In this document: piece by piece, positions 6,913 to 14,914 of the stretch | Layout: every line of letters begins with the position of its first letter | Position numbering within the stretch: position 1 is the stretch's first letter | Virus record (IMG/VR): IMGVR_UViG_3300042154_000709 | Location: 1-29,599 of that record | Length of the DNA: 29,599 nucleotides | Reading direction: 5' to 3' (one strand) | DNA from: a virus | Translations under genes and position numbers: made by a program | The notes under the pieces: model-generated | Database searches by the model: none | What the model saw: the letters and a program-made list of their open reading frames with translations, nothing else | Told to the model about the DNA's origin: nothing

Positions 6913-9574
6913 ACGTAACTGTAATTATAAAGCTACGTGTGTAATCACTTGGTAAAACACCATTTTCTGACGCTCCGTTGTGATAAGTATTAATGAATAG
7001 ATTGTCGCCCTCACAGTAATACTCAACAAAGTGTTTGTCAACTATTGCGTTGGTGTTTTCAATGCTATAAACTACATTCTCAAACGAATCAGTAATCCCG
7101 TAATCCTCAAGGCTAAAACCTGAAAGCGCATAATGTCCTTTGCCTATGTAACTTGGTGTGATATTAAATCCAAAAGTATTAATCAATTCCACAACCTCAG
7201 GCGCATTAGTTCCGCTTTGTGTTAGCTTAGCTACATACACCTCTTTGTTAAGTTGTGGCACACCGTTAATGACATTAGCTGTAATTGATTTTACGACAAT
7301 TTCGCCATCGTTTGCTGTTTGTCCTATTTCGCCTGTTACCGAACCGCCACCGCTTACTACATTGTTGTTATTAAAGAACTTGTCAATCACATCGCCTATT
7401 ACTTGAGTAGTTCCAGTATAAGGTTGTTTAGGTTTTGTCTTGAATGGTGGCAAGTCTACTTCGTCGTCAATTGTTAAAAGTTCAACTTTCGTTAATTGGT
7501 TCGTGTTTGCGTTGTAGTCATTGATTGAATTGATAGACCACCAACTGTTATTGATACGTATTTTATCGTTCAACTTTAGATTAGCTATGTCGTTCGCTCT
7601 TAAATCAAAATAAGCGGTTAACATTTTACCCTTGTTAATTTGGTTTACTGTACGTCTCCAATAAATATTATAAAGGTTATTCGCTGTAATGCTTAACGGA
7701 TTGTAAAAATAATAGTCACACGTTGCGTAGTTGATGTCAAATGTAGGTGTTAACGGATTGTCAAAGTGAGTAGCGTATGAATATTGGTTATCTTCAACCG
7801 TACTACCTACGTAATTCTCAATGATATAATTAGCAGTCGAAGTAGTCAACTCCCCATCGTACAAAATACGTATGTTAGTGTTCGGACTTGCACCGCTCAA
7901 CGCTGGAACGTAAGCACCAAAAGTAGTTTTTAAAATAGGTGTCGGACTGAATGTTAATTCCTTGCGCTCTTCGTCTTTGATATATTCGTTGTCAAAAGTA
8001 AATGATACTTGACCATATACTTCGTTAATCTGAGCAAAGTAAGTTTTGTTAATATCGTCCGAATCCTGCTTATATGAAAGTGTTAATTTCTTTTTTGTTA
8101 ACTCAGGCAAGAATGTAATTGATTGCTCACGGTCTTTTGCAAGTTTCTTTGTCCAATCCTTAACCGCTCCGCTATCGTAGTAATTATCGCGTGTGATTAA
8201 TATTAAGTTATTCGGGTTTGTTGGGTCAATGTCAACGTACAAATTGTACATATTGAATATCGACTTAATAAAATCCGATTGCTTTATCTTTTTAGGTACG
8301 TAAAAATTGACATCAACTGTTGAGTTGTATCCTGTGATGTTTGAACTTGGTGTTAATGTAGCTTCGAATCCTGTAACATTCCAACCAATAGCAACGTTGT
8401 AAGAAGTACCCGAACGCTCAAACAATCCCGTAACACCACAACCTAAATCCAATTTGAATGTAATATCGTCCGTAGTTACTAAGTTGCTTAAATTGACAGT
8501 AGTTAAGATTGACGCTGTGTGTATTGTAGTTGTACCCGTTGCAAGTGTACCCGAATATGTGTAAGTATCTAAAACGATATTTTGTTGTAACACACCGTTT
8601 TTAAATACTTTTAAGCGTGTTTGGTAAATAGCTTGACCACTTTGCCCCGCCTGAGTAACTATGTTTAAAATTCCCCCGCTTGAATTGGTTAGTTTTATAT
8701 TGTAAGTTATCGGAATAGACACCTCGATACTTTCGCCACTCCCTAAATTGAAAGGACTGTTATATGTTCCCGTTGTTGGGTCGAATAAATTGTAGTTATC
8801 TTGTGTTTCAGTTACCCCAGTTAAAGGCTCTGATAATCCCGTAGACGCGTTGAAACTTGAATGAGTGCCACTTGCTGTAAATGCTTTATTGAATATTACG
8901 TTATAAGGACTAAAATCAGTTTTATTAATGTCTCCATTAAAAGGAATCAACAACCTTTCAAAGCGTTCGTTTGCTATTGTAGCCCATGAATAACTAAATC
9001 CTGCACGCGCGAAAATCCTATCGAAGTATTCTTTTGCAAAGATAGCAGGTTTAAATTCCTTTAGTGGGTAAGTGTTTAACGGTGCATACGGTAAAATGTA
9101 TTTGTATTTGTCCGTGTTTGAAAAGGTATTGATAACCTCATCGGCTGTGAGCAAGTGGTTAAAGTCGCTGAAGTCTAAGTCAGTCAACTCAGCACTACCT
9201 AACTTTGTAAAGAAATCACTTTGCGAATCCTTAACGATTACGCTATATTCAACGTCTTGTTCAAAAGCTGAAGTAGATTGTAGTTTGTTTACCGCTATCA
9301 ATTGCAAGTAAGCATCTTCGACGATTGGAATTTCGTCTTGTAATACCGTGCAACGTGTTAACGCATTTATGTTAAACGTACCTGTTTGAATGTTGATGTC
9401 GTATAAATGACCTAACAATTGATTGTTGTTATCGTCCCCTACTAAAGTAATCGTTTTTGAAAATGTACCTTTTCGAGTACTTACATCACGAATATCGGAA
9501 ACCTTAAACGTAATCGGAAAATTTGATGTGTCCTTTACATTTAGGTATCCGTTTTCTATTTGTATCTTAACCAT
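6902..9574 (-). CDS. Large tail tip / baseplate protein
   Basis: This is an 890-aa protein, the largest of the genome, and mostly beta. It starts MVKIQIENGYLNVKDTSNFPITFKV and continues with RKGTFSKTITLVGDD. This is the start seen in large tail proteins of Bacteroidota siphoviruses, which occupy the place of Dit/Tal-type proteins downstream of the tape measure in virion order. Residues 415-560 contain FYVPKKIKQSDFIKSIFNMYNLYVDID and TLSYKQDSDDINKTYF, resembling a baseplate hub-like domain. The final 150 residues look like a separate beta domain. It overlaps the 496-aa gene by eight bases. The exact role (hub, Dit or Tal) cannot be fixed from sequence alone. Confidence 0.65.
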   Translation of the reverse strand: MVKIQIENGYLNVKDTSNFPITFKVSDIRDVSTRKGTFSKTITLVGDDNNNQLLGHLYDINIQTGTFNINALTRCTVLQDEIPIVEDAYLQLIAVNKLQSTSAFEQDVEYSVIVKDSQSDFFTKLGSAELTDLDFSDFNHLLTADEVINTFSNTDKYKYILPYAPLNTYPLKEFKPAIFAKEYFDRIFARAGFSYSWATIANERFERLLIPFNGDINKTDFSPYNVIFNKAFTASGTHSSFNASTGLSEPLTGVTETQDNYNLFDPTTGTYNSPFNLGSGESIEVSIPITYNIKLTNSSGGILNIVTQAGQSGQAIYQTRLKVFKNGVLQQNIVLDTYTYSGTLATGTTTIHTASILTTVNLSNLVTTDDITFKLDLGCGVTGLFERSGTSYNVAIGWNVTGFEATLTPSSNITGYNSTVDVNFYVPKKIKQSDFIKSIFNMYNLYVDIDPTNPNNLILITRDNYYDSGAVKDWTKKLAKDREQSITFLPELTKKKLTLSYKQDSDDINKTYFAQINEVYGQVSFTFDNEYIKDEERKELTFSPTPILKTTFGAYVPALSGASPNTNIRILYDGELTTSTANYIIENYVGSTVEDNQYSYATHFDNPLTPTFDINYATCDYYFYNPLSITANNLYNIYWRRTVNQINKGKMLTAYFDLRANDIANLKLNDKIRINNSWWSINSINDYNANTNQLTKVELLTIDDEVDLPPFKTKPKQPYTGTTQVIGDVIDKFFNNNNVVSGGGSVTGEIGQTANDGEIVVKSITANVINGVPQLNKEVYVAKLTQSGTNAPEVVELINTFGFNITPSYIGKGHYALSGFSLEDYGITDSFENVVYSIENTNAIVDKHFVEYYCEGDNLFINTYHNGASENGVLPSDYTRSFIITVTLYI

Positions 9575-11057
9575 TGATTGCGTTTTGATTTGCTAATTTA
9601 ACAGTTAGCTTTTGCTTAATAAGGTTCTTATTCTTTTGTTTAAACACTTCAAATGAATTATCTTGTACTAAACAAGCAAAGTATTGACCGTTTACTTTTA
9701 AGTACGTCTGAGGACTTGTAATTAGCTCCTCAAAATAGATAGCCATTGCTTCGCTCATGTAGTTAGTATTCAGTTCGATTGTCTTTTCTACTTTCGTGTT
9801 TAAGTAGGTCATTCCGAAATCGCTTGTTTCATATCCCCACTTACCGTCTGTAACTGCTCCTTGTATGTCACGGTTATAGCTGTCACGTGTGACGTTGCCT
9901 TTATCGTACGCTCTCAACTGAAAAGCAAAAGAACTAAATGACCCCATGCGGTCTAAGAACAAAATCTCGTAATCTTCAATCTTACAACGTCTATCGATAC
10001 AAACATTATAAACCTCGCTGTATTCAGTTACTAAGTCGTTGTTGACAAATTGGAAAGTGTACCATTCTGTATCGTCTTTGATTAGTCCTGCCGTCCCTGA
10101 AATTACTGTACTCGGATTTGCTGAAGCACCTACGTTAACCATGCTTGTAACATCGTCATTTGTTAGGTTGTAAACTAACTCGTCCCCGTTGCTATTTACA
10201 AATAAAATCGAACCGTTTGTAATGTAGTTATTTGCTAAAGATAAATACAAGTCTTGAGTTGGTGTAATACAGAAACCGTCCAAAGGTTGGTTTGTTAAGA
10301 ACTTAACCGTACTTGTAAGAACTGAATCCAAACACTGTAACGCTTCAAATGTGCCACCGTCTGCGATTACCCTGTCGTAAAACTCTAAATTAAATTGATT
10401 GCTCAAATAGTTGTAACTTGAATACGTTGTAAAGTCTGCGAAACTTTGCGCACCGTTAAACACTACCATGTCATCGAGTGTGATAATGTCAGTGTCAACC
10501 GTCTTTTGGTTGTTTGCGTATCTTACCGTTCCGTCAATTGACGTACTCGTTACATCTGAAAAAGCTGAATTAACAATGATATAGCCTGAGCCTTGACCTA
10601 TTACAGTAAAATATCCTTGTAGGTTTGGATTAGCTACTCCACCATCTGCTTGGTCAATATAAACTTGGTCGCCTACAACAAATGGATTTGTAAATGTAAT
10701 CTTTACGTTACCGCTGTCAGACGTTAAACTACTTGTGTAAGCGTAGCTCTCGACATACTCTTCGCCTACCTTTAGAAAGTATTTAAAGTTCGTGTTTAAA
10801 GCAGTCCCGAAGTTAGGAAACAAAGGATTGAAATCGTTTGTAACGTAAGATTGTAAAATGCGCGATAGGTCAATGTTACCGTATCCATTTGGATAGTCTG
10901 GCAACACTTTAAATTCTCCTATCTTTGCGCTTGTCGTTGCATTGTAAAGCGTGAATATATACTTAAATCCGTCTTTGTTTTTGTTAGTCGAATCGTATAT
11001 AAAACGCAATTGGTTAAATGCAGGACTAAAACTGTATGGAACTGCTATGGTATTCAT
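9567..11057 (-). CDS. Tail tip / minor structural protein
   Basis: This is a 496-aa protein, beta-rich with many Asn, Thr and Tyr. It starts MNTIAVPYSFSPAFNQLRFIYDS and has a GNIDLSRILQSYVTNDFNPLFP segment near residue 60. CIDRRCKIEDYEILFLDRMG near residue 350 is followed by SFAFQLRAYDKGNVTRDSYN. It belongs to the tail-tip set because it overlaps the 890-aa protein by eight bases and the 98-aa gene by four bases. It probably works as a partner of the 890-aa protein in the tail tip. No enzyme motif is visible. Confidence 0.55.
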   Translation of the reverse strand: MNTIAVPYSFSPAFNQLRFIYDSTNKNKDGFKYIFTLYNATTSAKIGEFKVLPDYPNGYGNIDLSRILQSYVTNDFNPLFPNFGTALNTNFKYFLKVGEEYVESYAYTSSLTSDSGNVKITFTNPFVVGDQVYIDQADGGVANPNLQGYFTVIGQGSGYIIVNSAFSDVTSTSIDGTVRYANNQKTVDTDIITLDDMVVFNGAQSFADFTTYSSYNYLSNQFNLEFYDRVIADGGTFEALQCLDSVLTSTVKFLTNQPLDGFCITPTQDLYLSLANNYITNGSILFVNSNGDELVYNLTNDDVTSMVNVGASANPSTVISGTAGLIKDDTEWYTFQFVNNDLVTEYSEVYNVCIDRRCKIEDYEILFLDRMGSFSSFAFQLRAYDKGNVTRDSYNRDIQGAVTDGKWGYETSDFGMTYLNTKVEKTIELNTNYMSEAMAIYFEELITSPQTYLKVNGQYFACLVQDNSFEVFKQKNKNLIKQKLTVKLANQNAING

Positions 11058-11350
11058 GCGAATAAGTGTTTCGGATTGTTTGGTGTTATTGCGTTATCGA
11101 ACTCAATCTCTAAGTCAGTCATAACGTCAACGTGGTAACCTTTCAAGTACGTAGCCTCTTTGATTACTTCCATGTTCTCAACTACTGCGGGTGTGTCTAC
11201 TATTTTACCAATGTAAACTACTGCTTGAGTACTTTGTGAGTACGTGTTTATCTCGTTACCGTTTAAATCAGTTGTGTTAATCAAAACGCCTTTAGCTAAT
11301 AAATCAGCAATGGCGCTATCGTGGTCGGTGTATATTAGTTTTGCTATCAT
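11054..11350 (-). CDS. Small tail-region protein of unknown function
   Basis: This is a 98-aa acidic soluble protein, MIAKLIYTDHDSAIADLLAKG at the start. It overlaps its upstream (receptor-binding candidate) and downstream (496-aa) neighbours by four bases each as ATGA, so all three are co-translated. It may be a chaperone or a small structural component of the fibre or tip. Nothing in the sequence tells which, and I do not recognise a family. Confidence 0.6.
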   Translation of the reverse strand: MIAKLIYTDHDSAIADLLAKGVLINTTDLNGNEINTYSQSTQAVVYIGKIVDTPAVVENMEVIKEATYLKGYHVDVMTDLEIEFDNAITPNNPKHLFA

Positions 11351-12510
11351 ATCGTGGTAAGTTGTGCAAGTTGTGTGTTAGTTAATCGTGTTTTCCAAAG
11401 GGCAATCATATTATGGTTAACCATTGTTTCAACACCTAAATTAGTTTGGTAATTTAAAGCAAAAGCAGAAGTAGCAGGAATTGAAGCGCTTGAATCCGTA
11501 CCAATTAAAGAACCGTTAATATAAAATGCAACATCGTTATTTTTATATGCCAAAGCGATTTTACACCTTCCACTATTTACAGACGAAACTATTAAAGCCT
11601 GTTGTGTACCGTCTACTATTTCAGCATAAATATTACCAGTAGATAAAAATTTATTAATAGTTATATAGTAACTTGAACTCACACCAAGTAAATTGGCTAA
11701 AACTCTAAAAAAACTTGTATCTAAATTAGAATTAATATCCAAGAACATAGTCCCCTCAGTTTGTCCTATCAAAGAACTAATCCCCGTCTTACTAATTACA
11801 TCTGCGTTTCGTGTTACACTTGCAGAAGTAGTAGGTATGTAAGAAGTAGCGTAAGAACCTAATTCCATTTGTGCGCCATAAACTAAAATATCGGCACTTG
11901 AAGAAGTTAAACCATCAGATAATAAAAAACGTGGATATGTTTGTAATCCACTTGTTGAGATATTAAAAGTATATCTTACCCATTGATTTGTAAGAGTAAT
12001 TAATTTATTCCCAGTTACTCCATCATTTAAAAAACATATAGTAGGAGTACCACTTAATGATTTGATGTAAACAGTATAAGTGTAAGCTATTAATGGAGTT
12101 GTATCAATTACTTGCAATATACTTGAATAACCACCAGTTGTAAATGACATTTGAAGTCTTGTTGCATTGGTTGTTCCATCAGGAGAAACTCCATAATTTG
12201 GTGTTATAACTTGAGTTCCATTTAAAACGTCTTTTCCCCAAATAGCATTATTTACATTATTACTTTGTAAACAAACATTCGTTCTTTGTGGCTCTACTAA
12301 TATACTCGGACAACTTCCGTTTGTGTAGTCTAAACGTGGTACGTTACTCGCTACGCTTTCAATCAATCCGCTTGAATTAACTCGTGTCGCTGTGGTTGCT
12401 CTTGTTACTGATAAATCTCCAGAGCCTGAACTTGGAACTACCGAATACAACTTACCCGCTTTCGTTCCGTTTGGTGTTACAACTAAAGACGCTGTATCTA
12501 ATAAACTCAT
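11347..12510 (-). CDS. Receptor-binding / tail fibre candidate with lectin-like domains
   Basis: This is a 387-aa protein rich in Ser, Thr, Asn and Gly. The N-terminus (about 1-75) contains VTRATTATRVNSSGLIE and a RLDYTNGSCPSILVEPQRTN segment. Both recur in Bacteroidota phage fibre-like proteins. Residues 90-240 look like a carbohydrate-binding beta sandwich ending GAQMELGSYATSYIPTT. Residues 245-387 look like a LamG/concanavalin-type sandwich (GTMFLDINSN..., AYKNNDVAFYINGSLIGTD). The role would be host glycan binding at the tail tip. The central DNA (about 11480-12290) is visibly more AT-rich than both ends, which suggests exchange of the binding domain. Confidence 0.6.
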   Translation of the reverse strand: MSLLDTASLVVTPNGTKAGKLYSVVPSSGSGDLSVTRATTATRVNSSGLIESVASNVPRLDYTNGSCPSILVEPQRTNVCLQSNNVNNAIWGKDVLNGTQVITPNYGVSPDGTTNATRLQMSFTTGGYSSILQVIDTTPLIAYTYTVYIKSLSGTPTICFLNDGVTGNKLITLTNQWVRYTFNISTSGLQTYPRFLLSDGLTSSSADILVYGAQMELGSYATSYIPTTSASVTRNADVISKTGISSLIGQTEGTMFLDINSNLDTSFFRVLANLLGVSSSYYITINKFLSTGNIYAEIVDGTQQALIVSSVNSGRCKIALAYKNNDVAFYINGSLIGTDSSASIPATSAFALNYQTNLGVETMVNHNMIALWKTRLTNTQLAQLTTI

Positions 12511-12878
12511 ATTTCTAAATTATTTAATGTTTGTATCATGCAATTTTTTGCTTCGAATACCGTTCCCGAAGTCTTACTCATTCGTGTTATCATAGTTTCT
12601 ATTAGGTCGTTAGTTGCTTTCATTTCAACTGCTAAAGCCTCAATCCATGAACCGTTAACAGTTCCCGTAGCACCGAAGTCCTCAGCTAAAGCCTGAATGA
12701 AACTTTCGCCTAAGTCTACATTAGCATCGAAGTAAGTACACAACGCTTGTTGGTAGTTTCCATTCTCAGCTACAATGCCAAAGTGTCCCGCTATCGTTTG
12801 CCACCAATCGCCATTCGTAGTCGTTTCTCCTAACACGTTTGCAATTTCTTGCACCCAATTTTTAAAAGTGTTTTCCAT
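12507..12878 (-). CDS. 123-aa repeat protein at the head of the tail-tip block
   Basis: This is an acidic protein built of about five degenerate repeats of 18-21 residues with the pattern I-x-x-[IL]-A-x-x-[FL]-G-x4-N-G-x-[WF] (for example QTIAGHFGIVAENGNY, QALAEDFGATGTVNGSW). Aromatic and NG positions recur. It could be a helical-repeat adaptor, or a trimeric fibre stalk or attachment element for the receptor-binding protein encoded next, with which it overlaps by four bases. It starts directly at the late-type motif 12880-12910. No function is known to me. Confidence 0.6.
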   Translation of the reverse strand: MENTFKNWVQEIANVLGETTTNGDWWQTIAGHFGIVAENGNYQQALCTYFDANVDLGESFIQALAEDFGATGTVNGSWIEALAVEMKATNDLIETMITRMSKTSGTVFEAKNCMIQTLNNLEI

Positions 12879-12879
12879 A

Positions 12880-12910
12880 CTTATAATGTGTTCAAATTTT
12901 GTTTAGTTCA
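12880..12910 (-). promoter_or_regulatory. Putative late promoter 4 (tail-tip block)
   Basis: On the minus strand TGAAC (12906-12910), 16 bases, ACATTATAAG (12880-12889), one base before the ATG at 12878. This is the cleanest copy of the motif. It sits in the 32-base gap between the large terminase gene and the 123-aa gene. A second TGAAC lies inside the spacer directly before the second box. Confidence 0.65.
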
Positions 12911-14059
12911 TTAGAAACTAAAATACGAATTATCTGTGTAGTATTGTTCTTTTACAAAGCGTGTAGCGTACCTAATAGCGTCCATCGCGTCATCGAACAT
13001 CTTAACAGGTTCATCGATTATATTGTCGCCTACCTTTTTCCATTTGTAGTTGTCGTATTCTCGTTTCATGTTCGGGTCGTTCTTACAATAGATTCCGAAT
13101 GTCTTAACGTCATCGATACCTTTTTTAACTTCCTTGTTTGCGTTGTTTACGTTGTATCCTGCTACCTGAAGTTCGGCTATAATTTCGGGACGTGAGTAAT
13201 CGGCAAGTATATCCGTGTTTTGGTCTATCCCTAAGTCCTGCATTTTTTGAATAAGCAACGAAGTAGTAAGATAACTCTCGTAGATAATCGGCTCGATGTA
13301 TAAGTCTTTTTCATTATGCCAAACTTTTACTAAGGCAGTCGGGTGGTTGTAACCAAAGTCAAGACCATAAACAAACGATTGAAAGCGTAAAGGTCTTTCG
13401 TCTATGAATGTCCAATTGCTGTATATGTTCTGTTTGCTTATCGCTCGTTCCCCTAAAGCGTAGATTTGATACAATGCTTCATCTGTTCTTTTTAAGTCCT
13501 CTATTTGTCTCTTAATCGATTCGGGTAAGAATGGATTGTCTTTGTACGTGGATTTGATTATGGTCGTTTCGTCTTTTGGTAGTTCGTAAAGCCATGAAGC
13601 ACTATCGGACGGGTTGTAATCAAATATCATTTTAGATTCAGTACGCATATTCAACTGTTGGAAATCTTCAAACCATAACTCATTCGCTTCATTGCACCAA
13701 CCTAAGTCACGCTTACGCCCTCTAATCTTTTGCTCATCGTCAACACTAAAGAACTCCACTATCGAACCGTTTGGAAACTTGTAGATATTCTCGCTCATGT
13801 TATGACTTGACTTGTCGTAGATTTCTAAGTCTTTCATGATTTCGAAAAAGTCACGCATCACGGTAGCACGTAAAGCAGGGAACGTCTTACGAACGATTGA
13901 CACTACCTTATTAGGATTCTGTAAACACCATACTATAATTAACTGACAAAGGGAATAAGTCTTAGACGACCTACTCCCCCCTTGATTAACTACAAATCTA
14001 TTCTCGCTGTTTAAGGATTCCCAGTTCTTTTGGAATATCTTAGTCGATTTGATTTTCAT
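12911..14059 (-). CDS. terL: Terminase large subunit
   Basis: This is a 382-aa protein. It has a Walker A motif GGSRSSKT (residues 27-34), a Q-[LI]-rich helix after it, and an acidic segment GWCNEANE (about 121-128) that provides the Walker B/catalytic Glu. The RNase H-like nuclease half has YGLDFGYNHPTALV (about 209-222), ADYSRPEII (about 271-279) and MFDDAMDAIRYA (about 353-364) with the expected Asp residues. It is a PBSX-type terminase: an ATP-driven motor and nuclease that packages DNA through the portal. It overlaps the small subunit by 20 bases. It is somewhat short but all motifs are present. Confidence 0.95.
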   Translation of the reverse strand: MKIKSTKIFQKNWESLNSENRFVVNQGGSRSSKTYSLCQLIIVWCLQNPNKVVSIVRKTFPALRATVMRDFFEIMKDLEIYDKSSHNMSENIYKFPNGSIVEFFSVDDEQKIRGRKRDLGWCNEANELWFEDFQQLNMRTESKMIFDYNPSDSASWLYELPKDETTIIKSTYKDNPFLPESIKRQIEDLKRTDEALYQIYALGERAISKQNIYSNWTFIDERPLRFQSFVYGLDFGYNHPTALVKVWHNEKDLYIEPIIYESYLTTSLLIQKMQDLGIDQNTDILADYSRPEIIAELQVAGYNVNNANKEVKKGIDDVKTFGIYCKNDPNMKREYDNYKWKKVGDNIIDEPVKMFDDAMDAIRYATRFVKEQYYTDNSYFSF

Positions 14060-14459
14060 TCGTTACTATCTGAATTTCGATTTTGCTTATGTCTTTGCCA
14101 TTCGTTGTTACATCTGTTTTCTCAGTCAGTCCGTTTAAGCGTTGTGTAATGCTTGGATTAAACTGCCCTACCATACCGCCCTCGATTTGGTCTTGACGGA
14201 TTAAACGTCTTATACGTGAACAGATATTCACATATTCCAAATAACGCCCGTCTCGATTCTCGAAATATTGATGAACGCAACAAATTGTATCTTCGCAAAA
14301 GTTAAGAAAACCCTCGAATGTTAACGGTGGTTTATGGAACTCTGAGACTACTCCTTTTGGTGTTGCCTTTTGTATTTCTCTTGGTTTTAAGTTCTTCTTG
14401 TACTCTTCGAATAGTTCGTATAGCTTCTCTGGTGTTTCTATGTATTTATGCTTTGCCAT
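14040..14459 (-). CDS. terS: Terminase small subunit (DNA-packaging gp3-like)
   Basis: This is a 139-aa protein directly before the large subunit. Residues 1-60 have MAKHKYIETPEKLYELFEEYKKN and TFEGFLNFCE, and about 95-120 have EGGMVGQFNPSITQRLNGLTEKTD. This pattern is typical of terminase small subunits of the P22 gp3-like type, which bind the packaging site and load the large subunit. The end is acidic and flexible. It belongs to the unit that starts at 14874 together with two small genes. Confidence 0.8.
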   Translation of the reverse strand: MAKHKYIETPEKLYELFEEYKKNLKPREIQKATPKGVVSEFHKPPLTFEGFLNFCEDTICCVHQYFENRDGRYLEYVNICSRIRRLIRQDQIEGGMVGQFNPSITQRLNGLTEKTDVTTNGKDISKIEIQIVTNENQID

Positions 14460-14470
14460 TGTTCGTGTTT

Positions 14471-14647
14471 TTATAGTGCGTAATGCGTTAGAAATTCGTC
14501 CTCGCTTATCATGTCAATTGATATGCTGTTGTGGTCATCGGGAAAATTATAAATAACGAAGTGTGTCTCGCTATCTTTTAGCATAGTCATTATTTCGTAT
14601 GCTCTTTTCTGCATATTCTTACCGTAGCAAATTAGAAAGTATTTCAT
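14471..14647 (-). CDS. 58-aa small protein before terminase
   Basis: The ATG at 14645-14647 gives MKYFLICYGKNMQKRAYEIM..., ending ...FLTHYAL with TAA at 14471-14473. The start overlaps the stop of the upstream 76-aa gene as ATGA, and the next gene starts 11 bases after the stop, so it fits the operon tightly and fills an otherwise open 184-base gap. It is acidic with alternating strand and helix pattern. Function unknown. Confidence 0.7.
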   Translation of the reverse strand: MKYFLICYGKNMQKRAYEIMTMLKDSETHFVIYNFPDDHNSISIDMISEDEFLTHYAL

Positions 14648-14874
14648 TCTTCCTCTTCTTGTTGTGGTTTTGCTTTTCTTGTTCGTGTTTTTTTAGGCTT
14701 TTCTTCCTCAATTCCTACAAATTTTGTAGTTTCAAAGATATGTCCGAAACCCATTGCACGTAAATAGTTGTGTTGGCTTGGCTTTACCTTGTCAATTTCG
14801 ATTCTGACTTCGCCTAAAATGCTATCGTATTTTGAAATTACTTTTCCGTAGTATTCCGCTTTAATTTTGCTCAT
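14644..14874 (-). CDS. 76-aa protein with a basic-acidic tail
   Basis: MSKIKAEYYGKVISKYDSILGE starts a small beta-type domain of about 55 residues, followed by a Lys/Arg-rich linker (KPKKTRTRKAKP) and an EEEE end. The basic tail suggests nucleic-acid contact. It is the first gene of the terminase unit, 11 bases downstream of a late-type motif that lies inside the end of the sigma-like gene. The position suggests a packaging- or late-stage role, but I do not recognise a family. Confidence 0.65.
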   Translation of the reverse strand: MSKIKAEYYGKVISKYDSILGEVRIEIDKVKPSQHNYLRAMGFGHIFETTKFVGIEEEKPKKTRTRKAKPQQEEEE

Positions 14875-14885
14875 CTTTTTTTATT

Positions 14886-14914
14886 TAAAATGTTAATTTT
14901 TCAACAATTGTTCA
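14886..14914 (-). promoter_or_regulatory. Putative late promoter 5 (terminase unit)
   Basis: On the minus strand TGAAC (14910-14914), 16 bases, ACATTTTA (14886-14893). The first box is exact and the second has one change from ACATTATA. It overlaps the last codons of the sigma-like gene. Unlike the other four copies it leaves 11 A-rich bases before the ATG at 14874. Confidence 0.5.

Noticed and set aside
7158-7406. Plus-strand reading frame of 82 codons inside the large tail tip gene
   Set aside because: It is a shadow of the minus-strand gene, with no start context or motif; the same holds for the plus-strand frames at 1016, 4226, 5739, 9072, 12392, 12899, 16161, 16339, 17870, 18541, 22757, 23120, 24632, 25913, 25939 and 28314.
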